A stretch of DNA of 64,000 nt, taken from positions 1 through 64,000 of the forward strand of contig CANLTJ010000008.1 in NCBI GenBank assembly GCA_947493995.1, written 5' to 3'. The translations under genes were made by a program, and so were the position numbers. The notes under the pieces are model-generated. The model was not told the DNA's origin. It saw only the letters and a list, made by a program, of their open reading frames with translations, and ran no database searches. This stretch comes from an uncultured Arachnia sp. GTDB lineage: Bacteria > Actinomycetota > Actinomycetes > Propionibacteriales > Propionibacteriaceae. The stretch's first letter is position 1. Each line of letters begins with the position of its first letter. Positions 35,740 through 44,753 of this stretch are shown here, in pieces.

Positions 35740-35841
35740 GTGGATCATCAGCCGACCCAAGTCTGCCAGCCCGACTACGCGCCTGCCCTCCTTCGGGACA
35801 CGCTGTCCTCCATCGTGGGCGACGGGGTGCGGCGACTGTGA
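35740..35841 (+). CDS. 33-aa ORF coupled to the deacetylase gene
   Basis: GTG start; 33 residues, beginning VDHQPTQVCQPDYAPALL and ending GDGVRRL. Its TGA overlaps the GTG of the deacetylase (GTGA), and a leaderless-type promoter hexamer lies 6 nt upstream. All other genes of this operon are coupled by the same kind of overlap, which supports translation. It may serve to load ribosomes for the deacetylase or have its own role. It could also be the frame-shifted N-terminus of the deacetylase; I cannot tell from one sequence. Confidence 0.5.
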   Translation: MDHQPTQVCQPDYAPALLRDTLSSIVGDGVRRL

Positions 35842-36848
35842 GGAGCAGCTACCGCAGCGCCGTCCGCGCCCCCATCCAGACAGTGATCAACGTCGCCGAT
35901 GCGGTGCTGCCCGGCCATCGACCTGTTTCGGGGCAGCTGGTGCGCCGCTCACTGTGGGGTGCGTTGCCGAGCACACCGGCGGCCCGCCCGGACACGATCA
36001 ACCGGCTCGCGATCACCGTCGATCTGGATTACCAGAAGGACACCGACGTGCTGGTCCGGCTCGTCGATCTGATGGGTCGCTGTGGGGCGCCGCTCAGCGT
36101 GGCCGCCGTCGGCGCGCTCGTCGAAGCCGACCCCGATCCCTACGCGTACGCGCTGGCCGCCGGCCACGAGATCGTCAACCATTCGATGACGCACCCGGAC
36201 AATCCGATCCTCAACCTCGACGAGGAGTTCTGGAACCTCACTAAGGAGCGCATCCGTGAGGAAATCGGGCAGGCCCAGCGGGTGTACGAGGAGCGGCTGG
36301 GAATCCGTCCGGTTGGGTTCCGCACGCCGCACTTCAAGGACACCCACAAGATGTTGAGCGTGCTGAGCGAGTTCGACGAGATCCGCTATTTGTCCTCGGT
36401 GCTGGCCACCACCTCACCGTTGGGGGCTGAACCGTATTTCCCGAGCGCCGCCGATCGCACGTGGGGTCAGCAGCTGTCGCCCGTCGAGTCGGGGGACCGC
36501 GTCGAATTGCTGCAGCTGCCGCTGACCGCGTGCCCGTCCCACCGCTGGTCTCCGTTCTGTTCCTGGCACGGCATCCGCGACGGGGGCGGTCAGGGCTCGG
36601 GTATGCACTCGCTGGCGGAGTGGGAGGCGTTGTGGGCCCGTATGCTCACCGATCGCACCGACGACGGGCTCGTGGTGGTCTATTTCGACCCGCACGATCT
36701 GCTGCGTGACGCCGACACCGAGGCCGCCTTCGAGCGGATGGTGCGCCTCGCGATGAGCAGCGGTTGGGAGCTGCACACGATGGCCGACATCGCCGAGGCA
36801 TACCGGGGACTGGCCACCTCGCCGGAGCGGTCGGGCGTCTCCTCGTGA
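35838..36848 (+). CDS. Polysaccharide deacetylase (NodB-like)
   Basis: 336 residues of a CE4 domain. The catalytic Asp and metal Asp are in AITVDLDYQK; the metal His pair is in NHSMTHPDNP; GFRTPHFKDT carries the Arg-centred motif. C-terminal WELHTMADI has the conserved His. It would remove N-acetyl groups from an amino sugar of the glycan. No signal peptide, so it probably acts on a cytoplasmic lipid-linked intermediate. GTG start; its stop overlaps the next GT4 by GTGA. Confidence 0.88.
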   Translation: MRSSYRSAVRAPIQTVINVADAVLPGHRPVSGQLVRRSLWGALPSTPAARPDTINRLAITVDLDYQKDTDVLVRLVDLMGRCGAPLSVAAVGALVEADPDPYAYALAAGHEIVNHSMTHPDNPILNLDEEFWNLTKERIREEIGQAQRVYEERLGIRPVGFRTPHFKDTHKMLSVLSEFDEIRYLSSVLATTSPLGAEPYFPSAADRTWGQQLSPVESGDRVELLQLPLTACPSHRWSPFCSWHGIRDGGGQGSGMHSLAEWEALWARMLTDRTDDGLVVVYFDPHDLLRDADTEAAFERMVRLAMSSGWELHTMADIAEAYRGLATSPERSGVSS

Positions 36849-38131
36849 CCGCACCCGTTCGCGTGCTGCACGTGGTGGAGAGCTGGGCACCCGTCACCAC
36901 CGGTTACACCATGCGCAGCGGCGAGCTCATCGCCGCCCAGGAAAACAGCTCCGACATCGAACCCCGAGTTCTGGTGAGTTCGCGGCAATTCGTCTACGGT
37001 GACGGCTCGGTAGACCCGGTGGTCGCTGGGGCGGATCTCACGGGGCGGGTCCGGGTCTGCGCGCCGTCGGACCGGGAACGGTGGCTGCGCCGGGTGCGCA
37101 GGTTCGCCGTCGATCGCGTCGGGCTGCGACGCTGCATCGAGCAGGCAATTGACGAGCTGGGCGCCGACGTCGTACACGTGCACTGGTCATCAGGCATCGG
37201 AGGCGCGGCCGCTGACGCCGCCCGCGGCCGCGGACTGCCGCTGGTGGCCGAAGTCCGTTTCGATCTCGCCGGGGCGGTCACCGCCCAGACCGCTCGTCTT
37301 CCCTTCGCCGCGGCCCGGGAGCGACTCGAAACCCGATTGCGGGCCATTTTCGAGGGCCATCTCGCCGACGCCGACGCCATCGTGGCGGCCAGCCCGTCGC
37401 TCGCTGAGCTGCTGGACCGAGAGGTTCCGGGCGCCAGGGGCCGGGTGATCGTCGCGGCGAACGGATGTGACCCCGGGCGGTTCTCCCCCGGTCCCGCCGA
37501 CCCGGACTTGGTGCAGCGCTACGGACTCGCAGGCGCCACGGTGGTGGGGACCACCTCGACGATGCTGCGCTACGAGGGCCTCGACCTGCTGCTGGATGCC
37601 GCGGCTGAGTGCGCGAGAACTCACCCTGAGGTGAAGGTGCTGTTGATGGGCGACGGTCCCGAGCGTCGCCGGTTGGAACGGCAGGCGGAGAAGCTCGGTG
37701 TGCCGTGCGTCTTCACGGGACGGGTCGCGGCGGCCGACATGAACGAGCACTACCGCCTGCTCGATGTCATGGTGCTGCCCCGTCGCGACGCCGCGGTGAC
37801 GCGCTATGCCGGTCCGCTCAAGCTGCTGGAGGCGCTGGCCTCGGGCCGGGCCTGCCTGGGCAGCGCCGTCGGTGACATCACCGAACTCCTCTCCGACGAG
37901 CGGGGGGTGTTGGTGCCAGCCGGAGATCGTGGCGCATTGCAGGCGGCTCTGACCGAGTTGGTCGAGAACCCGGAACGACGCGAGGAGCTGCGCGAGCGGG
38001 CCCGAGCTTACGCCGTCGAGGCAGGTACGTGGCAGTCCGCGGCCGAGGGGCACCGGCGGGCCTACGCCCAGCTGGGGCTGCTCCCCCAATGTGGAACTGC
38101 CGACACGCAAGCGCGAAACGAGACAAGATGA
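36845..38131 (+). CDS. GT4 glycosyltransferase of the plus-strand glycan operon
   Basis: 428 residues, GT-B. VRVLHVVESWAPVTTGYTMR parallels the N-terminus of the GT4 at 31501. VVHVHWSSGIGG, then the donor-binding C-terminal half with VLLMGDGPERRRLE and AGPLKLLEALASGRACLGS. GTG start overlapping the deacetylase stop; its own TGA overlaps the ATG of AH2. Confidence 0.88.
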   Translation: MTAPVRVLHVVESWAPVTTGYTMRSGELIAAQENSSDIEPRVLVSSRQFVYGDGSVDPVVAGADLTGRVRVCAPSDRERWLRRVRRFAVDRVGLRRCIEQAIDELGADVVHVHWSSGIGGAAADAARGRGLPLVAEVRFDLAGAVTAQTARLPFAAARERLETRLRAIFEGHLADADAIVAASPSLAELLDREVPGARGRVIVAANGCDPGRFSPGPADPDLVQRYGLAGATVVGTTSTMLRYEGLDLLLDAAAECARTHPEVKVLLMGDGPERRRLERQAEKLGVPCVFTGRVAAADMNEHYRLLDVMVLPRRDAAVTRYAGPLKLLEALASGRACLGSAVGDITELLSDERGVLVPAGDRGALQAALTELVENPERREELRERARAYAVEAGTWQSAAEGHRRAYAQLGLLPQCGTADTQARNETR

Positions 38132-39003
38132 TCGAGCCCACCCACTTGTTGCGCACCGACGTTGCCTCGGTGCCTACCGGAGGACTCGTGGACGTGCACG
38201 TCCACTTGGCAGCCGATGATGGCCCCGGGCTGCGGCTGAGCGAGTTCTCGCATCTCGCCGAGGAGACGGGAATCCGCTGCGCAGCAGTGTTTCCGCCGCG
38301 GCGCACAGACGGCTACGCCCAGGCCAACGACGCCATACTGACGACGGTGGAGACCGGCACGAGGCGGTTACGTCGGTTTGCCCGGCTCGGTGGCGTACTG
38401 GCTGTGAACAGGGCTGCCCTGTGGCCGCCGTCGCTGCATCAGGTGCGGTCACTGGCGAGGTCACGTCGGAGCAGCCCGCCGCCCGACCTGCTGCTCGACG
38501 GCACGCCGCTCAGCGCGGACGCCTCGACGCCGGAGTTCGTCTCCGCCCTGCGTGGCTTCGACGGAGTGAACCTGCTGCCCCACGTCGACGGCTTTCCACC
38601 CGCCAATGCCCTCGCCGCGATCGCCGAGCTCGGCCTTCCGGTGGTGGTGCACGGAGGCGAACGCATGCCGCCCAGCGTGTTGGAGCAACGCCTCGTGAAG
38701 GAGGTCAGCGGCCCGGTCATCCTCGCCCATTTGGGCGCCTATCCCGCCAGCGCCCCCGACTTCACCGACGCCCTCGATCTGGCCCGTCGCCACGAGCGGG
38801 TGTATCTCTCCACCTCTGGCACCTGGTTGGCCGAGTTCGTCGCCGAGGCCGCTCGATCGGTACCCGAGAAGGTCATGTTCGGCTCGTGCTCTCCACTGCT
38901 GCACCCACTGGTGGCCTGGCGTCAGGTGGCGGCTGCTGTCAGCGATGATGAGACGCTTGCGTCGATCGGGGCGGGCAACGCCGAGCGGGTGCTGGGATGG
39001 TGA
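38128..39003 (+). CDS. Amidohydrolase-family protein AH2, Asp-to-Cys variant
   Basis: 291-residue paralogue of AH1. It retains DVHVHL (His24, His26), VVVHGGE and VILAHLGAYP. At the position of the conserved GSDxP Asp it reads MFGSCSPLLHP, with Cys at residue 254, and YLDTSG of AH1 is YLSTSG here. In the amidohydrolase superfamily that Asp binds metal and activates water, so AH2 may be inactive, may act as a partner of AH1, or may use altered chemistry. ATGA overlap with the GT4 before it; overlaps the following GT2 by 7 nt. Confidence 0.82.
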   Translation: MIEPTHLLRTDVASVPTGGLVDVHVHLAADDGPGLRLSEFSHLAEETGIRCAAVFPPRRTDGYAQANDAILTTVETGTRRLRRFARLGGVLAVNRAALWPPSLHQVRSLARSRRSSPPPDLLLDGTPLSADASTPEFVSALRGFDGVNLLPHVDGFPPANALAAIAELGLPVVVHGGERMPPSVLEQRLVKEVSGPVILAHLGAYPASAPDFTDALDLARRHERVYLSTSGTWLAEFVAEAARSVPEKVMFGSCSPLLHPLVAWRQVAAAVSDDETLASIGAGNAERVLGW

Positions 39004-39905
39004 ACGAGTCTGCCGCCGAGGTCACGTGGAGCGTCGTCGTGCCCAGCTACAACCGCCCGGATGAACTGCGCCGCTGCCTGACCGCGCTGCAGCAGTTGCG
39101 TCACGACGGTGGCGTCGAGATCGTCGTCGTCGATGACGGTGGTGAACGCCCGGCCGCCCCGGTGGTGGCGAGCGTGCCGGGTGAGATCGAGGTGCGGGTC
39201 ATCCGGCAGGCCAATCATGGGCCAGCGGCTGCCCGCAACACCGGCGCGCGGGCTGCGCGCGGTGAGTGGTTGGCGTTCACCGACGACGACTGCCGCCCGG
39301 AGCCGCAGTGGCTCTCAGATCTGCAGGCGGGATTGGCGCAGAATCCCACGGCGCTGGTCGGCGGCCGGACCGTGAACGCGCTGCCGCGCAACCAGTGGGC
39401 TGAGGCGACCCAGATGCTGGTGGATCAGGTCATCGCCGACACCGATGGCGGGTTCCTGCCGACGTGCAATCTGGCCGTTCGGCGGGATCTTTTCCTTGAG
39501 TCGGGAGGCTACGACGAGGACTTCCCCACCGCGGCAGGAGAGGATCGAGCCTTTTGCGACGCCTGGCGCAGCCGCGGAGGCCGCATCATCCTGCTCGACG
39601 GCGCAGTGGTGCGCCACGAACACCATCTGAGTGCCGCGTCGTTCTGGCGCCAGCACGCCAACTACGGCGCGGCCGCCCGTCAGGTCCATCGCCGTCCCGG
39701 AGGCAGCAAGCCGTGGTCGCTGGGTTCCTACGTGACGTTGCTCAGTCAGCCTTTCCGCAGTCAACCGATACCGAGCGCCGTCACGATGTCGGCACGGTTG
39801 TTGCTCTCGCAGGTGGCAACCGGTTGGGGAATGCTGCGTGCCCACCTCACTCGCTTCCCGGCTCTCCGCATCACCTCCGGACGCCGAACTCCCCGCGACG
39901 AGTGA
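38997..39905 (+). CDS. GT2 glycosyltransferase, last gene of plus-strand glycan operon
   Basis: 302 residues. WSVVVPSYNRPDELRRCL, RNTGARAARGEWLAFTDDDC (DDD metal site) and AAGEDRAFCDAWRSRGG (ED motif) define a GT2 inverting transferase. A C-terminal amphipathic or hydrophobic stretch (SARLLLSQVATGWGML) may attach it to the membrane. Start overlaps AH2. Confidence 0.88.
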   Translation: MVNESAAEVTWSVVVPSYNRPDELRRCLTALQQLRHDGGVEIVVVDDGGERPAAPVVASVPGEIEVRVIRQANHGPAAARNTGARAARGEWLAFTDDDCRPEPQWLSDLQAGLAQNPTALVGGRTVNALPRNQWAEATQMLVDQVIADTDGGFLPTCNLAVRRDLFLESGGYDEDFPTAAGEDRAFCDAWRSRGGRIILLDGAVVRHEHHLSAASFWRQHANYGAAARQVHRRPGGSKPWSLGSYVTLLSQPFRSQPIPSAVTMSARLLLSQVATGWGMLRAHLTRFPALRITSGRRTPRDE

Positions 39906-39921
39906 CGTCCATGTCTGCGTC

Positions 39922-39937
39922 GTCCTGAGATCAGGAC
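39922..39937 (+). terminator. Hairpin after the plus-strand glycan operon
   Basis: GTCCTGA-GA-TCAGGAC, a perfect 7-bp inverted repeat 17 nt after the GT2 stop. No T-run, so the terminator call is weak. The following stretch to 40187 has no clear gene. Confidence 0.4.
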
Positions 39938-40187
39938 CGCGTCGTGATCCCGTGATCGATCCCTGAGTAGGCGCGGCGAGGCACGAGCCAGCGCTGTATC
40001 GAAGGGTGCGGTGCGAATCGCCCACCCTCGACCGGTTGAACCCTTGGCAAGAACCAGACACTAGGCTGCCGAGCATGATCCTCCTGACCAGCGCCGGCCG
40101 ATTAGTTCTTCGGTTTCGGCCAGCCAGAACGGAGCGGCACGACCAGCGGATGCCCCGGCGGGTCGGCTTCGTCCGACGCAGAAGATA

Positions 40188-41699
40188 TTGATCTTCGTGC
40201 CCTACCTTGTCGTCGCCGTCGTCTGGTCCGTACTGACCTGGGGCAACCGCTGGTTCGTCAATCCCGACGGCGGGGTTTATGCCGTCATGGCGCGCAGGAT
40301 CGCAGAGGGGGCTGTCGGCGATGCGGTGCTGGCCTACTGGAGCCCATTGTTTCCCGTGCTGGCTGCGCCGTTCGTCGCCCTCGGGATACAGGAGTTCATG
40401 GCTCTGCGGCTCGTGCTCCTGCTCGGTGCGCTTGCGACGATCCCCATCCTTCGTCGGCTGTGCCTGCGAGCCGGGGCAAGTCCGACTGCCTCTGGTCTCG
40501 CGACGACGGCGGGAGCTTTGCTGATAGGCGTCGCGTCCGGTCTCGGCCTGCACCCCGACGTGGTGTTCATCCCGTTGATCCTCGGATGCCTCAGCATGGC
40601 GTTGGTCGGCGCAACTCTCCGGGCGGGACTACTCGTCGGCGTGCTGGGTGGGCTGGCGTACCTGACCAAGGCCGTGGCGCTGCCCTACGTCGCCGCTCTA
40701 TTGGCGATGGTGCTCGTCCTGAGACTGATCAGCGAGCAAGGTTCGGGCCGGGGCACCCTGCGGATGATCGCCGGCGCCGCGATAGCACTCGCGCTCACCG
40801 CTGGCCCCTGGATCGCCGTCATCAGCGCCCAGAGCGGGCACATCACCATCTCCACTGCCGGAGAGTTCAACACTGAATTGGTGGCCCCCGGATCCTGGGG
40901 GAACCCGTTGAGCTTCCCCGGTCTGTACGCCACACCCGAAGGTTCTTTCACCCCGTGGGAACACCCCGCCGATCTAACGGTCTTCAGGACGTCCCCCGAG
41001 AACGAGGAGGCGTCGCCGTCCGGTGGCAATCGCGTCGGGAACGCGGTTGCTCAGGCGCGGGTCGGCGCTGGATCGCTCCTGCGACGGTGGACACCGGTTG
41101 GTGTCGTGGCGGTGGTGGGGATGGTGGTCGCCCTACGCCTACCCCCGCGGCAGCGCACGGTGGCGCTCGGTTCATTGTTCGCGGGCGCAGGGTTTGCCGC
41201 AGGGATGGCGCTGCTGATCGTCATCGAGCGCTACCTGTGGTTTCCGATGTTGGCCTTGCTGCCCGCTGCCGCCGTCGGGCTCGATGCGATCGGCCGCTGG
41301 CTGCAACCCCGATTGGTGCGGAGCGCCGGGTGGCTCTGGGCGGCCCGTGGGGTGGCCGTGCTGTGGTTAACGCTGATCGCCATTGGACTGGTTCCTGCCG
41401 CTTTCCGGCTCTGGAACGCCCACAGCGAGGTGTGGCAGCTCGCCGATCAGATCAACCAGGGCGAACCGGTGTCGGGCTCGCTCGCCGGCGCCTCGGACTG
41501 GAGCCGTAGTCAACTCCTGGCGTTCCTCGTGGATCTCCCCTACGCCGGACTGATCGATCCGAGCGCCCCACCGTCGGAAACGGAAGCTCAGCTCGCAGAA
41601 GTGGGCGCGGGGGCCGTCGTCGTCTGGCCCGGTGAGGCGGGCGAGACGGGCGAGCTGCCGCCGGGCAGTCCTCCGGAGCTGGAGCGACTCGACCGCTGA
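40188..41699 (+). CDS. GT-C-like integral membrane protein (GT39/ArnT-like)
   Basis: 503 residues with about ten membrane segments. The first loop NRWFVNPDGGVYAVMARRIAEG has the acidic residue placed as in GT-C polyprenyl-phosphate-sugar transferases, and YWSPLFPVLAAPFVALG continues that pattern. It lacks a clear second acidic motif, so activity is uncertain. The start is unclear: a TTG at 40188 is the first usable codon in frame after a long stretch without ATG. It follows the glycan operons and may finish or transfer the product outside. Confidence 0.75.
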   Translation: MIFVPYLVVAVVWSVLTWGNRWFVNPDGGVYAVMARRIAEGAVGDAVLAYWSPLFPVLAAPFVALGIQEFMALRLVLLLGALATIPILRRLCLRAGASPTASGLATTAGALLIGVASGLGLHPDVVFIPLILGCLSMALVGATLRAGLLVGVLGGLAYLTKAVALPYVAALLAMVLVLRLISEQGSGRGTLRMIAGAAIALALTAGPWIAVISAQSGHITISTAGEFNTELVAPGSWGNPLSFPGLYATPEGSFTPWEHPADLTVFRTSPENEEASPSGGNRVGNAVAQARVGAGSLLRRWTPVGVVAVVGMVVALRLPPRQRTVALGSLFAGAGFAAGMALLIVIERYLWFPMLALLPAAAVGLDAIGRWLQPRLVRSAGWLWAARGVAVLWLTLIAIGLVPAAFRLWNAHSEVWQLADQINQGEPVSGSLAGASDWSRSQLLAFLVDLPYAGLIDPSAPPSETEAQLAEVGAGAVVVWPGEAGETGELPPGSPPELERLDR

Positions 41700-41708
41700 C
41701 AACGCTCA

Positions 41709-41727
41709 CGTCGAACAATATTCGACG
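41709..41727. terminator. Inverted repeat after the GT-C-like gene
   Basis: CGTCGAA-CAATA-TTCGACG, a 7-bp stem 10 nt after the stop codon at 41699. No T-run. It could be a terminator or an operator for the dehydrogenase gene 54 nt later. Confidence 0.35.
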
Positions 41728-41780
41728 ACACCCCATCACCTTCGCAGAATCGACGATGTGCCGCTTATGGTGGTGAGGTG

Positions 41781-42797
41781 ATGGATATTCTTGGGAGGAA
41801 GCCTCAGATCACGATCGTTTCGGTGCAGGGCAGACCCGGGGTGGACCCCGTCGCGCTGGCGAACCTGGAATCGGTCGCAGACGTGACGTTCGTCGCGCGA
41901 GGAGACCTTCCCGCTCTCACGCGCGACGAGGCCGTAGAGCTACTGGGCTCCGCCGACATCGTCGGGCTGACGCCCAAGGTCACCCCGCCACTGGATCGCG
42001 AATTGCTCTCTCAGCTGCCGCGTCTGCGGGCGGTTGGGCTGCACGCCACAGGCACCGATTTGTACGATCTCGCAGCGTTGCGCGAGAACAACGTGCAGTT
42101 GGCGATGTTGCCCGAGTACAGCACCGAATCGGTCGCGGAGCATGCGATGGCGATGCTGCTCTCGCTGTCGCGCCGAGTTCATCTCGCCCATGATCGCTCG
42201 CGTGGACTGGTGCCGATGAGCACGTCCCTGCGCGGCTTCGAGCTGGCGGGCAAGACCATGGGAATCATCGGGTACGGCCGCGTGGGTCAACGGGTTGCCC
42301 AGCTTGCGTCCGCCTTCGGTATGTCGATCGTCGCCTGCGACCCCCGGCCGGACAAGGAGGAGGGTGTCACCTACCTGCCGATGGAGGATCTGCTCTCCGC
42401 GTCGCACGTCGTGGTGGTGGCCTGTTCCCGGCACCATTCGGATCCCCCGCTGCTGCGTGCCGAGGAGTTGGCTCTGATGCCGTTGGGCGCGTCGCTGGCG
42501 GTCGTCAGCCGTGCCGCGGTGGTGGACACCAACGCAGCTGCCGACGCCATCCGCTCGGGTCGCTTGCGCGGATACGCCGTTGACGACGCCGTCGTCGATA
42601 TCGAACGCGATGGCGACCTCCTGACCGAGGGTCGGATCGTGCAGACCGGCCACGCGGCCTGGTGGAGTGACGAGGTGCTGACGCGCGGCGCAACCCAGTG
42701 GATCGAATCGCTGTACGCGCTCGCCGTCGGTGCACCCATCAACCTCGATCCCGACGCGGCCCCGCCACAGCCGCACCCGATCGGCCGGGTGGCATAG
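41781..42797 (+). CDS. D-isomer-specific 2-hydroxyacid dehydrogenase
   Basis: 338 residues. NAD motif MGIIGYGRVGQRVAQLASAFGM, LHATGTDLYDLAAL near the substrate region, SRAAVVDTNAAADAI with the substrate Arg, and GHAAWWSDE with the catalytic His. The substrate is unknown. GGTGAGG precedes the ATG at 41781. It is in the same direction as the glycan genes, but a possible terminator and a 80-bp gap separate them. Confidence 0.85.
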   Translation: MDILGRKPQITIVSVQGRPGVDPVALANLESVADVTFVARGDLPALTRDEAVELLGSADIVGLTPKVTPPLDRELLSQLPRLRAVGLHATGTDLYDLAALRENNVQLAMLPEYSTESVAEHAMAMLLSLSRRVHLAHDRSRGLVPMSTSLRGFELAGKTMGIIGYGRVGQRVAQLASAFGMSIVACDPRPDKEEGVTYLPMEDLLSASHVVVVACSRHHSDPPLLRAEELALMPLGASLAVVSRAAVVDTNAAADAIRSGRLRGYAVDDAVVDIERDGDLLTEGRIVQTGHAAWWSDEVLTRGATQWIESLYALAVGAPINLDPDAAPPQPHPIGRVA

Positions 42798-42959
42798 CTG
42801 TAAGACGACGCAGGCGGCCACGGTCGTGTTCGAGCTGTGCGTGGGGCCTCGGTGACGTGCATCTTCTCGCCGCGCGTCGTGCCAACCGACGGGTCTCGGA
42901 TCGGCTGGGATGTACGGCTGGTAGCGTTCCGGTCAACGTACACCGACCCAAGGACTCCA

Positions 42960-43892
42960 ATGAAGCGTCTTGCAGCTGTCGTGTTGACGGCACTGATGGT
43001 GCTCGCTGTCGCTCCGGCCTCACCCGCCGCTGCTGATGCCACCGAACTGACGATCGCCACGTTCAACGCCAGCCTGAACCGCTCCGAGGCGGGGCAGCTG
43101 GTTGACGACCTCTCCACGCCCGACAACGAACAGGCCCGCAACGTGGCGGAGACGATCCAGCGGGCTGGTGCCGATGTCCTGTTGATCAACGAGTTCGACT
43201 ACGACGATGCCGGGCAGGCCGTCGACCTCTTCCGCGACAACTACCTGGAGGTGTCACAGAACGGGGCCCCGGCCGCTGAGTATCCCTATGCCTGGAGCGG
43301 ACCCGTCAACACGGGCGTGCCCAGCGGCTTCGACCTTGACCGCGACGGCACCGCCGGTGGCCCGAACGACGCGCTCGGTTTCGGGTTCTTCCCGGGGCAG
43401 TACGGCATGGTCGTCTACTCGAAGTACCCGATCCTTGAGGATCAGGTGCGAACCTTCCAGAACTTCCTATGGGCAGACATGCCGGATGCCCTGCTGCCCT
43501 CGGTGCCCGGGACGGACGAGAGCTGGTACTCCGACGAGGCGCTTGAGGTGCTGCCGCTGTCGTCGAAGACTCACGCCGACGTTCCCGTGAATGTGGACGG
43601 AACCACGCTGCACGTTCTGGCCGCCCACCCCACTCCCCCGTCGTTCGACGGCGAGGAACAGCGCAACATGCGGCGCAACCACGACGAGATCCGGCTCTGG
43701 GCGGACTACGTCGAGGGCACGGCCGATTACCTGTACGACGACGACGGCGAGTACGGCAGCCTCGACGGCGATGCCAAGTTCGTGATCATGGGCGACTACA
43801 ACGCCGACCCGAACGACGGCGACTCCTGGCCGGGCGCGATCGACCAACTGCTCGACTCCTCTCGCGTCGTCGACCCGCTTCCGTCCTCCGAG
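42960..43892 (+). pseudogene. Secreted endonuclease/exonuclease/phosphatase gene, 5' fragment
   Basis: The first 311 codons of an exported EEP-superfamily protein. A signal peptide (MKRLAAVVLTALMVLAVAPA, cleavage after AAADA) is followed by TIATFNASLNR, VLLINEFDYDD with the metal Glu, LHVLAAHPTPPS, and FVIMGDYNADPNDG with the catalytic Asp and Asn. The insertion at 43893 cuts off the final DxxLP and SDH motifs. Joining 42960-43892 to 46481-46855 restores a 435-residue frame. As it stands the product ends at a TGA inside the element's end and would lack the last catalytic His. Confidence 0.88.
43887..43892. repeat. Target-site duplication, left copy (IS21 element 2)
   Basis: TCCGAG, repeated at 46475-46480 directly after the element. 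Confidence 0.85.
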
Positions 43893-44006
43893 TGAGTATT
43901 CGAAGGTGTGAAGGCCACCGGGTATTGCCTTTGGGGGCCAGCGGTATTGCCTATCGGGGCCGGTGGTGGCGCTGGTGGGGACCACCGGCCCCACCAGCGC
44001 CCGTAT

Positions 44007-44753
44007 TTACTGGTTCATGGCGGCGTGTTCGCGCATGTTGTGGTTCCCGGTGTCGACCCAGATGGTGTTGTGGACGATGCGGTCCATGATCGCGTCGGCG
44101 TGGACTCCGGAGCCGAGGCGGCTGTGCCAGTCCTTCTTCGCGTATTGGGTGCAAAACACTGTCGAGGTGGTGTCGTAGCGACGCTCAAGCAACTCCAGCA
44201 GCACGCTGCGCATGTTCTCGTCGGGGTGATCCAGCAGCCATTCATCGATCACCAGCAGGGTGAAGGATGCGTACTTGTTCAAAAACTTCGTCTGGCCTTG
44301 GGGTTTGTCTCTGGCCAGCGCCCAGGCCTCGGCAAGGTCGGGCATACGGATGTAGTGGGCCCGGATCCGGTGCTGGCAAGCCTGTTTGGCCAGTGCGCAT
44401 CCCAGATACGACTTCCCCGAGCCAGTGAATCCTTGGAAGACGACGTTGTGGCGGCGTTCGATGAACGAGCAGGTGGCGAGCTGGGCGATCACGCCCCGGT
44501 TCAGGCCGCGTTCCTCGACCAGGTCCAGGCGACGTAGATCGGCTGTCGGGTAGCGCAGCCCGGCGCGCCGGATGAGGCCCTCGACCTTGGCGTGGTTGAA
44601 CACCGAGTGTGCCTCATCGACCACCAGCCCAATCCGCTCCTCGAAACAGAGCCCCATCACGAGGGTGTCGTCTTGGGCCTCGATCGCTTCCAGCAGGGCG
44701 GTGGCGCCCATCTCGCGGAGTTTGCGTTTGGTTTCGATATCGATGGCACTCAC
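44007..44753 (-). CDS. istB: IS21-family helper ATPase IstB
   Basis: 248 residues. P-loop GFTGSGKSYLGCAL near residue 110 and Walker B-like LLVIDEWLLDHP define the AAA+ transposition helper. GTG start overlapping the istA stop. Apparently intact. Confidence 0.92.
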   Translation of the reverse strand: MSAIDIETKRKLREMGATALLEAIEAQDDTLVMGLCFEERIGLVVDEAHSVFNHAKVEGLIRRAGLRYPTADLRRLDLVEERGLNRGVIAQLATCSFIERRHNVVFQGFTGSGKSYLGCALAKQACQHRIRAHYIRMPDLAEAWALARDKPQGQTKFLNKYASFTLLVIDEWLLDHPDENMRSVLLELLERRYDTTSTVFCTQYAKKDWHSRLGSGVHADAIMDRIVHNTIWVDTGNHNMREHAAMNQ

